64,000 nucleotides of DNA from Hsuehochloa calcarea (taxonomy: Eukaryota; Streptophyta; Magnoliopsida; Poales; Poaceae). Under the pieces are notes generated by a model. It was not told the origin of the DNA, made no database searches, and was given only the letters and a program-made list of their open reading frames with translations. Made by a program: the position numbers and the translations under genes. Where the stretch lies: the NCBI GenBank assembly GCA_036346395.1, contig CM070594.1:19687385-19751384 (forward strand), written 5' to 3'. Below, one piece after another: positions 1 through 13,060 of the stretch. The stretch's first letter is position 1. Each line of letters begins with the position of its first letter.

Positions 1-225
1 TGATGATTATTGCGTGAAAATGAGAATTGAAATTGAGCATCCCGTACCGCATGTCCACACCCAGAATGGACTAGCAGAATTGTTATTTACCAACTACATG
101 TTGGGGACACGTAGTCCTGCACGCAGCAACTCTCATCAATTTTAGACCACCGGCATATAACATACATTCACTTATGCAACTAGCGCAAGGGTCAACACTA
201 AAAATTTCTCATCTTTGAAGGTTTG

Positions 226-420
226 GTTGCAAGGTTTATGTACCTATACCACCACCACAGCAAACTAAAATGGGCACTCTCCAAAAGTCTGGGATATACG
301 TTGGTTATGAGACAGCATCCATAATCAGGTATTTGGACCCCACGACTGGAGATTTGCATGCACCGGCTTACCGATGATAGCATATTAAATGAGAATTATT
401 TCTCGTCATTAGGGGGAGGA
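226..420 (+). pseudogene. Copia Pol linker between integrase and reverse transcriptase (remnant)
   Basis: One + frame reads a proline-rich start followed by the peptide GIYVGYETASIIRYLDP and then GDLHAPAY. The motif YVGYE...IIRYLDPxTGDL is a recognisable copia Pol segment just downstream of the integrase core, normally followed by an acidic linker and the reverse transcriptase. The frame is lost soon after about 380. The identification rests on the motif and on the matching downstream reverse transcriptase and RNase H pieces. No function is expected. Confidence 0.65.
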
Positions 421-454
421 AATCAACCCTTGATGTAAAATGTCGAGAAATAGA

Positions 455-604
455 GAAGTCCAGAAGATAATTGAAGTCTAGAAGATAATTGAAATCCATT
501 CATATGACCCGCGCACTAGTGAAGCAAATAGAGAAGTCCAGAAGATAATCGAAGTCTAGAAGACAATTGAAGTCTAGAAAATAATTGCAGTCCAGAAGAT
601 AATT
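455..604 (+). repeat. In-frame 18-bp repeat expansion inside copia H Pol
   Basis: The unit GAAGTCCAGAAGATAATT and close variants occur twice in tandem at 455-490 and four times in tandem at 533-604, with a 42-bp divergent spacer containing CATTCATATGACC. The unit is a multiple of three and translates as a repeat of E-V-Q-K-I-I, the Pol linker motif that normally occurs once before the segment reading LQALANQLPNHF, which resumes right after the last unit (from about 605). Several units carry TAG where the parental motif has CAG. Confidence 0.8.
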
Positions 605-1216
605 GATTTGCAAGCATTAGCGAATCAACTGCCTAACCACTTTAGTGAATTGAAGAGTGTAACCAAGTCGCATATGCATGTACGCAATGCACCGGAGAGG
701 GTTGAAATACCGATGAAGGTATCCCTAATCCCGTCCTAAGGCCTCTGAAAGGACGAGAACTCCGACTCGAATCCAAAATAACCGGGACGCCTGGTGAAAA
801 GGATAAGAAGGACTTGACACACCGATCACCAAAGTACCCTGAGATCGAAGGGGAGCCAGCTTGAGACTGCACCTGTATGGAACCTTCGTAAAAGGCATAC
901 TAGAATTGAACATCCCCATGAAGGGAGACATCAAGATGGATGTGTGCGCACACATCAATTTGAAAAACTAAAGGGACTTGCCCCGCAATTGAAAGTAGCG
1001 GTAAGCAAATAGAAGCATTAGAAATATCGCCCCTTGAAGACATAGCTATAAACTTTATGATCTTGGGAGAATCTATGAATAAGCCAACAGCCAATGTTGC
1101 CAAGAAAATTGTCACAATCATCAATCTTGATCCAGAGCCTGCATCGCTCGTTGAATATAAGAAAAGGTCAGATTGAGAAGATTGGAAGAAGGCAATAGAA
1201 ACTGAATCGTTCTCTT

Positions 1217-2720
1217 TTGAATAAAAGAGAGGTGTTTGGGCTCATAGCCGCACACCTCCCCATGTGCACCTCAGAGGGCATAAGTGGGTATTTGTTCGAA
1301 AGAGAAATGAAAGAAGCAAGGCTCGTTGCACAAGGTTTCACTCAACGTCCGAGAGATTGTTATGAAGAAACCTATTCCCCGGTCATGGGCAGAATTACCT
1401 TTAGATATTTATCTCAATGGCAGCAAACTTAGAAGTTAGAAGTGAAATTGATGGATGTGGTAACTGCATACCTTTATGAAAATTTGAATTCGGACATTTA
1501 TATGAAGATACCTGAATGTATCCCTGTCCCGAATCAACATAGAGCAAATAGAAATCTATACGATTATGCAACTCGTAAAGTCACCGTATGGATTTGAAGC
1601 GATCGAGCGTATGTGGTATAATCGCTCAAGCGACTTTCTATGCAAAAAAGGCTACACGAACAATGAGAATTATCCCTGTGTATTTATACGACGATCCCAG
1701 GATGGATTTTGTATAAATCTCAGTGTATGAAGATGATCTGAATATCATTGGAACCTTAGAAGGTATTAAGAAATCAAGCTCTTACACGAGTCGAGTTCAA
1801 ATAAAAGATTTGGATCAAACCAAATCGCCTAGGCTTGCGGCTTGAGCATACTCCTAAGAGATTCTAGTACATCGACCAACCTACACTCGTAAAGTGTTGG
1901 AAAGGTTCGGCTTTGAAAAGGCATATCCTTGAAAGTGCCGATGGTCGGGAGATCCTTGCTGACAAGACAAGGACCCGTCTGCACCTAAAGAAGAGGGGAG
2001 GAAGTCACAGGGACCGAATTCCCGCACTGAGTGCGATGGGAGCACTCTTGTATTTAGCAAAGCTGTACTAGATCGGGCATTGCATTTGCCGTAAACCTAT
2101 TAGCAAGGTATATCTGAGAACCTACCAAAGGCATTGGCGAGAAATAATGGACATCTTCCGTTACCTCCAAGAAAGCAAAGAACTTGATCTATTCTACGAA
2201 AAGAACCAAGACTTGTGTATGAATGACTATGCGGATGTCGGGTTCTGTCGAACCCTTATCTACACCAAGTCGCAAACATACTATGTATTCCTATGTGGTG
2301 GAACCGCAATTCCATGAAAATCGCCTAAGCAAAGTCTTGTATCGACTTTGACGAACCACTCGCAAATTATAGCACTGCATGCGAGGCCTCACAGAATGTA
2401 CTTGGCTTCGCGGAAGATTCACCACATCCAATGATCATTTGGATTGAATACCGCAAGAAACCCCACAATTATCTATGAAGATAATACAACTTGTATTGCG
2501 CAAGTGCAAATGGGTTATGTGAAGAGTCCCCTCATAAAGTATATCAACCCCAAGTTATTCTATGCTCATGAATTGCAAAAGATGGACGAAATTAAAGTCT
2601 CGCATACTAAGTCATGTGAGAATCTTGCAGTTATTCACTAAAATCACTTCGGTATCTAGCTTTGAAAGGTGCACACGTAGAATTGGAATGATAAGACTTA
2701 AAGAAGTGCGAATCGGGGAG
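1217..2720 (+). pseudogene. Copia reverse transcriptase and RNase H (remnant)
   Basis: Translated pieces in changing frames follow copia Pol order. The segment at 1300-1430 contains ARLVAQGFTQRP and YEETYSPVM, the N-terminal part of the copia reverse transcriptase. Around 2120-2370 the pieces HWREIMDIFRYLQESKELDLFY, LCMNDYADVGF and KSQTYYVFLCGGTAI match the connection and RNase H start. At 2444-2640 TIIYEDNTTCIAQVQMGY and SHTKSCENLA match the RNase H C-terminus. The catalytic DD box of the reverse transcriptase is poorly preserved (a degraded YEDDL near 1725). At least a dozen frame breaks are present, so no protein can be made. Confidence 0.8.
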
Positions 2721-2975
2721 AATCTTCACGAACTCATTATTGAATCTTGATCACGAAGATCAGTACCCAAAGAATAAATCCTGGAGATAAAATGAAATTG
2801 GGTGGATTGTACTCTTTTTCCTTACGAGTTTTCCGAAGTTTCTCGGCTAAGGTTTTGATGAGGCAATTAGTGCAACACAATGAACGCATGACATGTACTC
2901 TTTCTCCAAATTTTTCCCACTTTGGGTTTTATGGAGTTTTGACGAGATATGAACATGTTGGATGAGTGTTCAGGG

Positions 2976-3298
2976 TGTTAAGAAACGGGCCTGGGGCTCG
3001 AGAGTCTGGCTCAAGACTGGCCCAGACCCCGAGAGTCTGGCCCAGCTTGAACTCCTCATCCCATAGTCTATAAATAGAGGGTCACCCCCCTCTCATTGTA
3101 ACTCTGATTGATCCGAAGCAATAAAGCAGACCCTGAAATCCCGCATATCTTTGTGTTCATTCTCTGTTGTGTTTCGTGTTCTTCATCGTTCTACGATTAC
3201 GATCATCAGTATCGGCGTATTCGTCGACCTGGACTCGCGGCGGACGGTTACTCAACAGTGAGATCCTGTCCATCAGCCGATGATTTTTTCCATCAACA
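2976..3298 (+). repeat. LTR of copia H (3' LTR)
   Basis: The segment starts TGTTAAGAAACGGG and ends CATCAACA, the TG...CA form of an LTR, and lies about 250 bp after the RNase H remnant. Inside it are a TATA box (3069-3077), a CT-rich start region and, near 3120, the AATAAAG-type polyadenylation context. No primer binding site follows 3298, which supports this being the 3' LTR. The exact left boundary is inferred, because the polypurine tract just before it is degraded. Confidence 0.7.
3069..3077 (+). promoter_or_regulatory. TATA box of copia H LTR
   Basis: TATAAATAG sits about 95 bp into the LTR on the element's sense strand, followed by a CT-rich stretch typical of a plant LTR transcription start. 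The position agrees with a short copia LTR promoter. Confidence 0.6.
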
Positions 3299-4854
3299 AA
3301 ATCAACCTCGCGCGAGTCTGATGCATCAGATTTTCAAGCCGCCATCGCTGCGCAGCGTCGATTGACACGACCACGCGCCTCTCAGCATGGCACGCGGTAG
3401 TTAATGCATGGCACGCGGTTACGCTTGTGGTTTCATTTCGTTTTCGTATTAAAAACACGAAGGTATGTGCGGTCTCGATCGCTACAGCTTGCGCATCTTT
3501 TAATTCAGTTGGTCACCGATAGCCGTCGCGCGTCTGTTTATGGTACGTGACTTGCGTCCACCGGAAGCAACGAGTTCGACGACAGTGGCTTACCAGTATA
3601 ATTTTGGATCGATCGTCGGTTTCGCTTTGACGGATTGAAATGAAGTATTGGACTGGTTCCGATCGATATCTTCACAACAGCGAAATGTGCGTGGTATAAA
3701 ATGGAGCGCTCTCTCTCTCTCTCTCTCTCTCCCGAAACAACAAAACCTATCCACCGAGCGCCCGGATCTGTCGTGCCATACTGCCACGTGTAACAATAGA
3801 AGTTTGAAAAAAAATATAACTTGAGAAACGTAATTAAAATATGAGTTTTGATAGAAGAAAATTATTAAGCATAATAAGTTTGAAGTTCTTAAAAACATAA
3901 CCACTCTCCATAATACATAAATTATATAGCTCATGCCTCTATTTTTACTCCATTAGTTACTTTTTTCAAATTGCATGCATTCACATGTAACTCTATTTAA
4001 TCTCGGACAGTACGTCGGTTATGTGTGTGGCAAATAATCTTATTAGTTTACATGATATTAGAGTACCTTGCTCACGTATACACTGATGCACCATGGACAA
4101 CTTATCTTGAACTTATCTTCCCTCACACGCTTGCTACCCCACCAACCGTGTATCTTCTATCTCTTTTCGCTGTCACAACATTTTTGCTTCAACCTTCAAC
4201 ATCAAGCACAAATCTTAATCGAACCCTTTCAACTGCTACCCCTTCCAATGCAATACTTTACCACATAGTTACCTTCTACTTCTTCCCAATTATTGCTTAA
4301 TGCTAACCGTTGCGACATCAATACGCATACATATACAACTGTCGTCGATCCATGCCGGAGACGGTTGTCACACTCTCTCTGGTAGCCCCAAGCATATCCC
4401 TATGGCTATGTCATCTCGACTCTAAGCTTTTTGCTCCTTTGCTTTGTACGCCTATGTTCCTATTCGTACGGATGTATGTTTGTATATACGTGTGCATGAT
4501 GTTATACATGCTCGATGTCATCTTCACTAGTGTTAGTCCCTCCTCTTCTTCGACGTTGGCCAACTCAACATTATGGCTTCCTCACTAACTGCGGTGATCT
4601 CCCATCTCCACTGATGCCGGCATATCTACTTTAGTCCTTGTCTAGCGATATGGAGAATCTTATTACCATCACTAGTGAAGTCGTGCTCCTCACTACTGAT
4701 GACACGCTCCTAGCTACCCGATGACCCTATATCGGCAATAGCTTATCTTCAAAGAAAATTTTCATCTCCTCTCCGTAGAGCTTCCCTCATCATCGAGCTT
4801 CCTTGGCCACTAACTTCTTCAACAATGCCGACACTCACCACTTGTCATCGCGGC
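3299..4854. other. Non-coding interval between copia H and gypsy C
   Basis: I recognise no protein family or transposon end here. The left part (3300-3800) is moderately GC-rich and includes TATAAAA at 3695-3701 followed by a CT tract, a layout that could be a core promoter but has no open reading frame behind it. 3780-4030 is AT-rich. 4030-4850 has short hydrophobic frames with no recognisable domain. This is probably old intergenic or LTR-derived sequence. Confidence 0.5.
3709..3730. repeat. (CT)11 microsatellite
   Basis: Eleven uninterrupted CT dinucleotides lie eight bases after a TATAAAA motif (3695-3701). This is a simple repeat and likely polymorphic. Confidence 0.95.
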
Positions 4855-7800
4855 TGTGAGGACCCCCGGGTTAATCCCGTAAGATCGAGGTAATCACGAT
4901 CTTAAGGAAGTAACTCCGGGCCTCAAGTAAATGAATTCCAAGTTAACTCCACCTAAGTGACGTCCCAACCGAAACTAGAGCCCCGATGATCATACACGCT
5001 GCTGCTTTGCGAGCACGCATGATGATCGATTCTCCAACGGTTCAAGCACACACTTAAATAAGTTAAAAGAGAATTCATCACAGCGAGAATGAGACCACGT
5101 TGGCTCCCAAGATCAGCGACCAACGTGCCCTCAAACTCACCTTCAACGTGGGTCACATCCATACAACATTCATACATCAATGGCTCAAAAGACATACATC
5201 GATAATAGTCAAGTTTGCAGTTATTACAAGTGCCGACCGGCCAAATTCAAAAGAGATCATAAAGTAACAGCGGAAGCATTATGAATAAACCAAAAGACCA
5301 GCATGGTATGCCCATCACCCACGCAATCGATCAAGGTTAAATAATAGCACTACTCGCCGCTGCGCTTAAATCAAGATTGCCGAGCTCATCGGCTCAAAGT
5401 CGTCCTCACCTGAAAAGAAAACAAAAAGGCCAGCCAACATCTGGCTGAGTACAAGTGCACTCGCAAGTCTTACACAAAGAAAAGTAGTTATGCACATTGG
5501 GCAATCAAAGGATGGCACTAGTGGTTTAGTTTGCAGAAAACACAACATCTTACATTCCTAGACCATCTAGTTTTCAAAAGCCAAGTTGCAAATCATTTAT
5601 TCAAACTAAAGCTTCACAAGACATAGATAATGTAATAATCAAACAATACCAAAGTGGCTGTCCTCTTTGATAAACTAAAACACATGAATATCCCATTCAT
5701 GCCGAAACCAATTATAACCATGTCAACTTTTAATTTTCAAGTCTAACGATGAAGCATACTTAAACCAAGTGTTGTCCATAACCGTGGACACGGCTATTCG
5801 AATAGATTATCTCTGTAGAGGTGTACTACTTTACCCACATGACCCGACTAGCCCGTAAGCCTCCGGATGCCTCCGGAAAATAGCACACTTCCTTAGGTAT
5901 GTCGGCCGGGGAGAATCGAGATACAGTCATTTTTAGCAAGAAAATCCTATTGAGATAGACCACCCATGTGAGATAAATCCCAACTTAGACATAAGAATAT
6001 AGCAAACGCTAAGCGGGCACACACGTTGTGCCGGAGGGGTCAGTGTGAGGTAGTTAGTATGTTGTTTTTCCTCAACATAAGTAATTGTGCTCATTAAGCA
6101 CATTATATATCACACTGGGTTCCTTAGGAACATAGGATTTCACGATCTCTATGTCCTCACACCACCTGCGGTCCAACCCAATAAAACTTTTCCCTTACTT
6201 AACCGTACGGTACCCATATACCGCGTGTGATAGTACGCTCGGTACTTGTAGTGTAACGTCCATGGCTCGGTCCTTAATGGTCCAGACAAAACAACCACGA
6301 ACCCAAGTCTCGTGCATAACAGCACCCACACTACAACCACTTGTCTGGACCCAAAAACCTTTTTAACATAACCAAAATTTAACTCAATAACCATAAGTAA
6401 CAATCTGGATAAAAATTAATAAAAGAATAAGAATCGTTATGTGTCTCCCACAATTGACGAGCTAGTCCCGTCAATTGATCTACTGCGTTATCTAGACTCG
6501 CAACGCTAAGCATACAACACACAACGATCATATCATCACACCATCTGTCTTAAGCATATGTGTATGGGAAATATCAGGGAAACTAGCAAGTATAGGATAT
6601 AACTAATCTACTCATAACATAACGATATACCGAAAATAGCATGCAGGCAATATCATTGCATTTCAAACACTAGTGTAATAAAACTGGGATCAATATGATG
6701 CAAAAGAAAGTTCAAATGCTGCTTGCCTTGCTGGAAGAGTAGTTGTTCACTCTCGGTGGCGTAAGAATCTACGTTGATTTCGTCGGTATCTAAAGAACGA
6801 AAATATCGATAAACATCGAGAAATAACATAAAAATCAAATTGCTCCAAAAAGCATGATTTTTCTATAGTAGATATATTATGCTTTAATATGAATTTAGGT
6901 ACAAGAATTATTCCATTTGGATTTAGTAGGTGAAAGTTATGGTCGTTTAAAGTTTGTATGTCCCGAAAATGCATTTTATCAAATTTAAAGTTTTGACCAA
7001 AATTTGTAGAACAGTGGGGAGGTAAATAGTTTCATAGATAAATTGGGAATATTATTGTGAGTCCACTGCAACTTGTTTCATCTCATTAGGAGTTTCCATG
7101 CAAAAGTTATGAATTTTCAAAGTTATAACCATTTTTCTATTGTAAAGATAAACAATTAAATGCTTATTTTTCAAAACTATCTTTTCTGTTACTGAGATAA
7201 ATGTGCAACCTTCTTTAAAATAAAGTTCATCAAAATTAAAAATTACCAGCACTGGTTTCATCCTATTTGGGGTAAAATGAATTTGTTATGCATTTTTGAA
7301 GTTAATCATATATTTTCAGTTTATAAACAAATACATTCTGATTTTCTTAAATGGATTTATACTTTTCTTACGGAGCTACACCTAGCCGCAGTCGCTAATC
7401 AGTGGGACCAGCAAACAATGCTGTTTCTCATTTACCCAGGGTTTTAATTTTTTCTCGGCTGACAGATGGGGCCTACTTGTCAGTGACACGGTCTACCGCA
7501 TAGTGTGTGGACCACAAGTCCACGGCCGGTTCACAGCACAGTGAACGTGCGTTTAAGTGGACAGGCCCACCCGTTAGCCGCAGCTTAACCTTTCCGTTTT
7601 CTGTGCACAGGCCCACATGTAATAGACTCATCACTTACTTAAGACAGCATTTACTACAGTAAGCAATCATTAGCCATTTAATGACCGGATCAACGCCTTA
7701 ATGGCTTTGCTACGCTTGTCGGGCCGCGTCCGACAACGCGCCGTGAATTTCGGCGGATCTCCGGCGCTACGCGCCACGGCAGAGCCGGCCAAGGGTAGGG

Positions 7801-9362
7801 ATGCGTTCCTAATAGCAATGCGCTTCTATGGGTGGTGGTGGTGACCCTTGAGGGGGCCTGTGCCGGTGGCTCGTCGGAGATGAGCGGCGGTGTCAACACG
7901 GCAAACGCGCACAGCATAAACAAGCTCCGCATTGTTCAAGGAAGTGGGTGCCCGAGCATCAGTGAAGTCCAGGGAGACTACCTAAAGGTCGGAGAGAAGA
8001 GGTGGCCGGAGCTGGCTTGGTGACGGTGAGGTCCACAGCGGTGATGCGGTTCAACGAGGAGAAGCACCACGAGCAACAAGGAAGACAATGAAGCTTGGAT
8101 GGCCCAAAGATCCCTAGAGTATGCTATAGCAGAGAGGATTGAAGAGTGTCTTACCGGATCAAAGTGGGAGACGAAGAGTTTGGGTTTCGACCGAAAATAG
8201 ACCAACCTTCGAATTCACAAGCTCCTGTCGTGCATTGCCAAAATTGGGTGAGGGGAACTCATACTCTAGCTCAAAGACATGATGTGACGCGCGGGAGTTA
8301 GCAAGTATCTCACCGGAGGCGAAGATAGCCTGAGTTGTCCCGGGTGCAAGCTCAGGCGTGAACCGAGACGAGGAAGACACGGTCACGTTAAGGCTACTAA
8401 GCGAAACCAAAGTCGGGCTTAGTCAAAATGGAACCAAAGATCGGAGAGAAAGCTCGGAGACCCGGAGGCGAGAGGTTTATTGAAGAATGAGCTCACGCTA
8501 GCTTCCCTCTCTCGACGGCCGGAGGAGAAGTGCGGAAAAGCGAGAGCGAGGAGGCGAGTTAAAGCCGAGAAGCGGACGGAGGAGAGGCGGCGTTAGCTAG
8601 GAAGCTCGGGGGACCGGTCGTTGGGCGGTGCGGTCACAGCGGTGACGGCATGAAACAGAGCTGAGCGGACGCGTGGTGAACAACATCTGAGCGCGAGTGG
8701 CAGCGGAAGAAGACGGGTCCGACAGGTGGGACCCAGTGGGAGAGAGAGAGAGAGCGAAGGAATGAGCGGGCGCGCGCGCGGGAGATCGGTCGTTGGATCT
8801 GGATCGGAGGGTCAGCACCTGAGAGGGTTTGGCCGGAACAGCTCGATAAGTGGCTCGGTCGGGTTACTGTTTATTGGGTTCGAACCCGAAGAATAGTATT
8901 CCATTTGACTGATTTTAAATTTATTCCTCCGAGTTTGACTAGACTCTAAAATATAGCAATTAAATTCATAAAAATATGAAATTAATCAGAGGGGTTCCTG
9001 GGGCAACCTAGTATCCACAAAAATTTGGAAATTCTATTTTTCATCATTTATTTGGTATATTTCAAATTCCCAAAAGCATATGTTGACAATCGAGTTTGAA
9101 TTTTCTGTGGATCATGTTAATTTTAAAAAATTTGGAAACATTTATATTAATTCATGATAATTAATATAGTAATTTAATAAATTGTTTCCAAAGGATTATC
9201 ATAAGTTTTTGATATTGTTTTTTTAGGATTTACTTTTGTAAGTGTATGTTGAACATTTGGATAAGACTTTCCTAGTACAAAGTATAATTCAAATGCTTAA
9301 AAATATGATGCATGCTAATGAGATGCATAGAAATCCTCTTTATTAAATTTGGGGATGTGACA
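4855..9362 (-). repeat. Probable 3' LTR of gypsy C (about 4.5 kb)
   Basis: The right end GGGGATGTGACA directly follows the element's polypurine tract on the - strand, so on the sense strand the LTR begins TGTCACATCCCC, a standard Tekay-type start. The proposed left end TGTGAGGACCCC gives the matching terminal TG. At about 4.5 kb it is long for the group, and there is no second copy to confirm the left boundary. Inside there is no coding potential beyond GC-rich frames at 7690-8820 that are usual in these LTRs. The region 5390-5480 resembles the equivalent part of solo LTR F (56460-56520). Confidence 0.6.
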
Positions 9363-9377
9363 AACCTCCCCCCTTAC
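9363..9377 (-). other. Polypurine tract of gypsy C
   Basis: The sense strand reads GTAAGGGGGGAGGTT immediately before the LTR start TGTCACATCC. This is the plus-strand primer site and fixes both the orientation and the inner edge of the 3' LTR. Confidence 0.8.
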
Positions 9378-9559
9378 AAAAGATCTCGACCCCGAGATCT
9401 GGGTAGAACGGAAATTAGACACATACGATTCTAAAGAAGATACAACATCTATTGTCTTGATTTCCTTTAAAGATAGTGCTACGTCATCCTATCAAAGTCA
9501 CCTAGAAAGGCTATTTAAACTTCTCTTTCTATTATTCTGTTTAACCTTTCCTTCTTAAT

Positions 9560-12500
9560 ACGAAAGCACTTCACGCCGAGGGAAAAAGATCGGGATATTC
9601 GGCCTGCATCCCATGTTCCCGCTCCCAGGTGGCTTCCTCCTCGGAATGGTTGCTCCACTAGACTTTGACAAACCTGATTTTACGATTTCTCGTTCTGCGC
9701 TCGGCTTCCTCAAGGATGCGAATCGGGTGTTCCCGATAAGAAAGATCCGGTTGCAAGTCGATGTTACTCGACTCGGTGACCTCAGCTGGAACACGGATGC
9801 ATTTCTTTAGTTGGGATACATGGAAGACATCGTGTACTTCTGATAGGGAGGGTGGAAGCTTTAATTGATAAGCTACAGAGCCTCGTTTGTCTAAAACTTG
9901 GAAAGGCAAGATATAGCGGGGTGCCAATTTACCCTTCACTTGGAAACGACGGGTTCCTTTCATCATTGAGACCTTGAGGTAAACATAATCGCCTACCTCG
10001 AAGCTCAACTCACGACGACGGCGGTCAGCGTAGGACTTCTGACAAGATTGTGCCGTACGAAGTCGTTCACGGATGATGCGAACTTGTTCTTCAGCGTCCT
10101 CCACCAAGGTTGCGCCATAGAATGACCTTTCCCCGGTTTCAGACCAGTTCAATGGCGTCCTACAAGCCCTCCCATATAATGCTTCAAATGGTGACATCTG
10201 AATGCTGGATTGATAGCTATTGTTATAGGAGAACTCTGCGAACGGTAAGCATTTTCCCCAATTTTTGCTATAGGATAGCACACACGCTCGAAGAAGGTAT
10301 TCCAATACTTGGTTTACCCTTTCAGTCTGTCTATCTGTTTGAGGGTGGTAAGCAGAGCTGAAAGACAGATGGGTCCCCATGGCTTGATGGAGGCATCCCC
10401 AAAAATGGGATGTGAACTGCGCACCGCGATCTGAAACAATCACCTTCGGTATGCCGTGGAGACACACAATCCTGGTGATGTAGAGCTCTGCTAATTTAGC
10501 CGTAGTGTAGGTCGTCTTGACAGGAATGAAGTGAGCCACTTTTGTCAGCCGATCAATAATCACCCATATAGAATCGGAGCCAGTTTGGGTCCTTGGAAGC
10601 CCGGTAATGAAGTCCATCCCAGCCTCCTCCCATTTCCACTAGGGAATAGGTAAGGGTTGGAGAGTACCTGCTGGTTTCAAGTGATCAGCCTTGACTCGTT
10701 GGCATATGTCACATTCAGCAACATACTGCGAGATCTGTCGTTTCATCTGACTCCACCACAACCGTTTCTTGAGGTCCTGATACATCTTAGTACTTCCGGG
10801 ATGTATAGAGAATCGTGAATCATGAGATTCCTTGAGAATCAACTCCCTCAAGTTGCCATTGGATGACACTACTAAACGACTCCCGAATCGTAGGGTGCCC
10901 TCAGTATCATTGTTGAAACATTTGGCCTTGCCCTTCTTCATTTCTTCCCGGATTTGGGCGACCTCCATGTCGGTCTTTTGGGCTTCCTTTATCTGGTCCT
11001 CTAAGGTGAAATCCACCTTGAGGGCAGCAAGGGTACCCTCCTCAATAATCCCTAGGTGCAGACGTTGCATGGCAGCACACAACCCTACCGAATTGGGAGT
11101 TACCGTCAAATAGTTGCATTGGGTTTTCCTACTTAATGCATCGGCCACCACGTTGGCCTTCCCTGGGTGATAATGGAGTCCCATATCATAGTTCTTGATC
11201 AACTCAAGCCACCTTCTCTATCTCAGGTTCAGGTCAGCCTGAGTGAAAATGTACTTGAGACTCTTATGATCAGTGTAGATCTCGCAACGATTACCGATGA
11301 GGTAATGCCGCTAAATCTTCAGTGCATGGACTACTGCTGCAAGCTCCAAGTCATGGGTGTGATAATTGGCTTCATGTGGTCTCAATTGTCTTGATGCATA
11401 TGCCACCACATGACCTTCTTGCATAAGCACACATCCGATCTCGTGGTGAGAAGCATCGCAGTAAATGTCGAAGCTCTTGTGAATATCGGGCAAGATAAGC
11501 ACCGGTGCTCGGGTTAAGAGGTCTTTTAGAGTCTGCAAGCTAACTGCACATTCAGGCGACCAGACGAACTTCTTTTCCTTTTTCAACAGTTGGGTCATAG
11601 GCCTGGCAATTCAGGAGAAATTATTGATGAACTCGGTAATACCCATAAGCCCAAGAAAATCATGCGGATGTCGGTGACGCTCTTGGGTTGCTCCCAATTT
11701 AGTACATCCTGGACTTTGCTAGGATCGACAGTGACACCACCCTTGGACAGAACATGGCCCAAGAAGCTGACTTCATGAAGCCAGAACTCGCATTTGCTGA
11801 ATTTGGCATATAGTTGATGTTGACGAAGTTTTTCCAACACCAATCGTGGTGTCTTTGCTCATGCTCTCCATCGGACTTGGAGTAGATAAGGATGTCATCA
11901 ATGAATACGACAACAAACTGATCTAAATACTCCATAAAAACCGAATTCATTAGGTTCATAAAGTAGGAGGGAGCATTGGTTAGGCCAAAGAACATAACGG
12001 TGTACTCGTACAAACCGTAATGAGTGGAGAAAGCTGTCTTCGGTATGTCTTTGGCTCTGACCTTGATTTGATGGTAACCCAACCTCAAATCAATTTTGGA
12101 AAATGCTTGGGCTCCATTCAACTGGTCAAATAGATCGTCAATCCGCAGAAGCGGATACTTGTTCTTGATGGTGACTTCGTTTAACGGACGGTAGTCCACA
12201 CACATCCGTAGACTCTTATCTTTCTTCTTGACAAAAATAACCGGGCATCCCCAAGGTGAGGAGCTCGGTCTGATGAATCCCTTGTCTTGGAGCTCCTTGA
12301 GTTGCTCTTTTAATTCTACCAACTCATTTGGAGGCATCCGGTATGGCCGCTTTGAAATTGGCGTAGTACCGGGTGCAAGTTCGATAACGAATTCCACTTC
12401 CCGGTCAGGAGGCATGCCTGGAAGGTCTTCTGGGAATACGTCGGAATATTCACATTCCACTGGTACCTTCCTCCATTCAAGAGGGGTACTAGCTTCCAAG

Positions 12501-13060
12501 GCATAGAGAAGAGAATCACCCAGAATAGGTGAAAACACGACTTGACTGCCGTCTTCTCTTGTGACAGAAATGGACCGTCGGGCACAGTCGATTTTTCCCT
12601 GGTGCTTGGACAACCAATCCATCCCTAGGATCACATCAATACCTACTGAAGTTATTACCATGAGGTTTGCTAAGAAGTCAACCCCCTGGATCTGTACTTT
12701 TATGTCCCGACAGACTTGATCGGTTTGAAAACTTGATCCCGGAGATTGTATGCGATAGGGCGATTGGAGTGTATGCATTTCAATTCGATGGAGTGCAGCA
12801 AATGACTTCTTGATGAATGAATGAGATGCCCCAGAATCGAATAAGACAGTAGCTGGACTGGAATTAACAAAGAGAGTACCCAAAACGACGTCCGGTGCGT
12901 CAGTTGCCTCCTCGGCAGTGACGTGGTTGATGCGGCCACGCGCCGTGACTTGGGGAGGTGTGGAAGTAGCCCTCAGGGGTGGTGAAGGTCTCACCGGAGC
13001 TGGGGTAGGAGTTGGGGTTGAACCGTTGTAGACCCGTGGCATCCCACGTGCTTTTGCCAA
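9560..13060 (-). pseudogene. Gypsy C Pol: protease, reverse transcriptase, RNase H, integrase, chromodomain
   Basis: Protease carries LFDSGASHSFI (near 12840) and GMDWL. Reverse transcriptase has KDKSLRMCVDYRPLN and the catalytic FVVVFIDDILIYSKS (near 11900). RNase H contains FDIYCDAS. Integrase has its HHCC finger (IHPG ... CDICQ, about 10700-10830), the catalytic MDFITGLP, SDRGAQF and a TERVN glutamate (9900-10617), and a C-terminal PDLSYREHPI leading into a chromodomain. In-frame TAG codons interrupt it at 11311-11313, 11218-11220, 10639-10641 and 9658-9660, the last inside the chromodomain. Frame shifts occur near 11850 and twice between 11600 and 11690. It is fused to Gag in the ancestral reading frame. 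Confidence 0.9.

Larger units (their letters stand above)
1..3298 (+). mobile_element. Degenerate Ty1/copia retrotransposon H (3' portion)
   Basis: Pieces of copia Pol occur in the expected order on the + strand: the linker after integrase (about 226-420), reverse transcriptase (from about 1217), a middle segment (to about 2430) and RNase H (2444-2720), followed by an LTR at 2976-3298. Gag, protease and the integrase core are not in the window, so the element enters from the left edge. Every domain is broken by stops and frameshifts, so this is an old, dead copy. No 5' LTR or target duplication can be checked here. Confidence 0.85.

Noticed and set aside
3590..3934. 114-codon - strand frame across the CT repeat
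   Set aside because: The run of charged residues comes from the microsatellite. No domain or conservation signal.
4025..4300. Hydrophobic 91-codon reading frame on the + strand
   Set aside because: No recognisable domain and no promoter or codon signal. Overlapping frames of similar quality exist in the same stretch.
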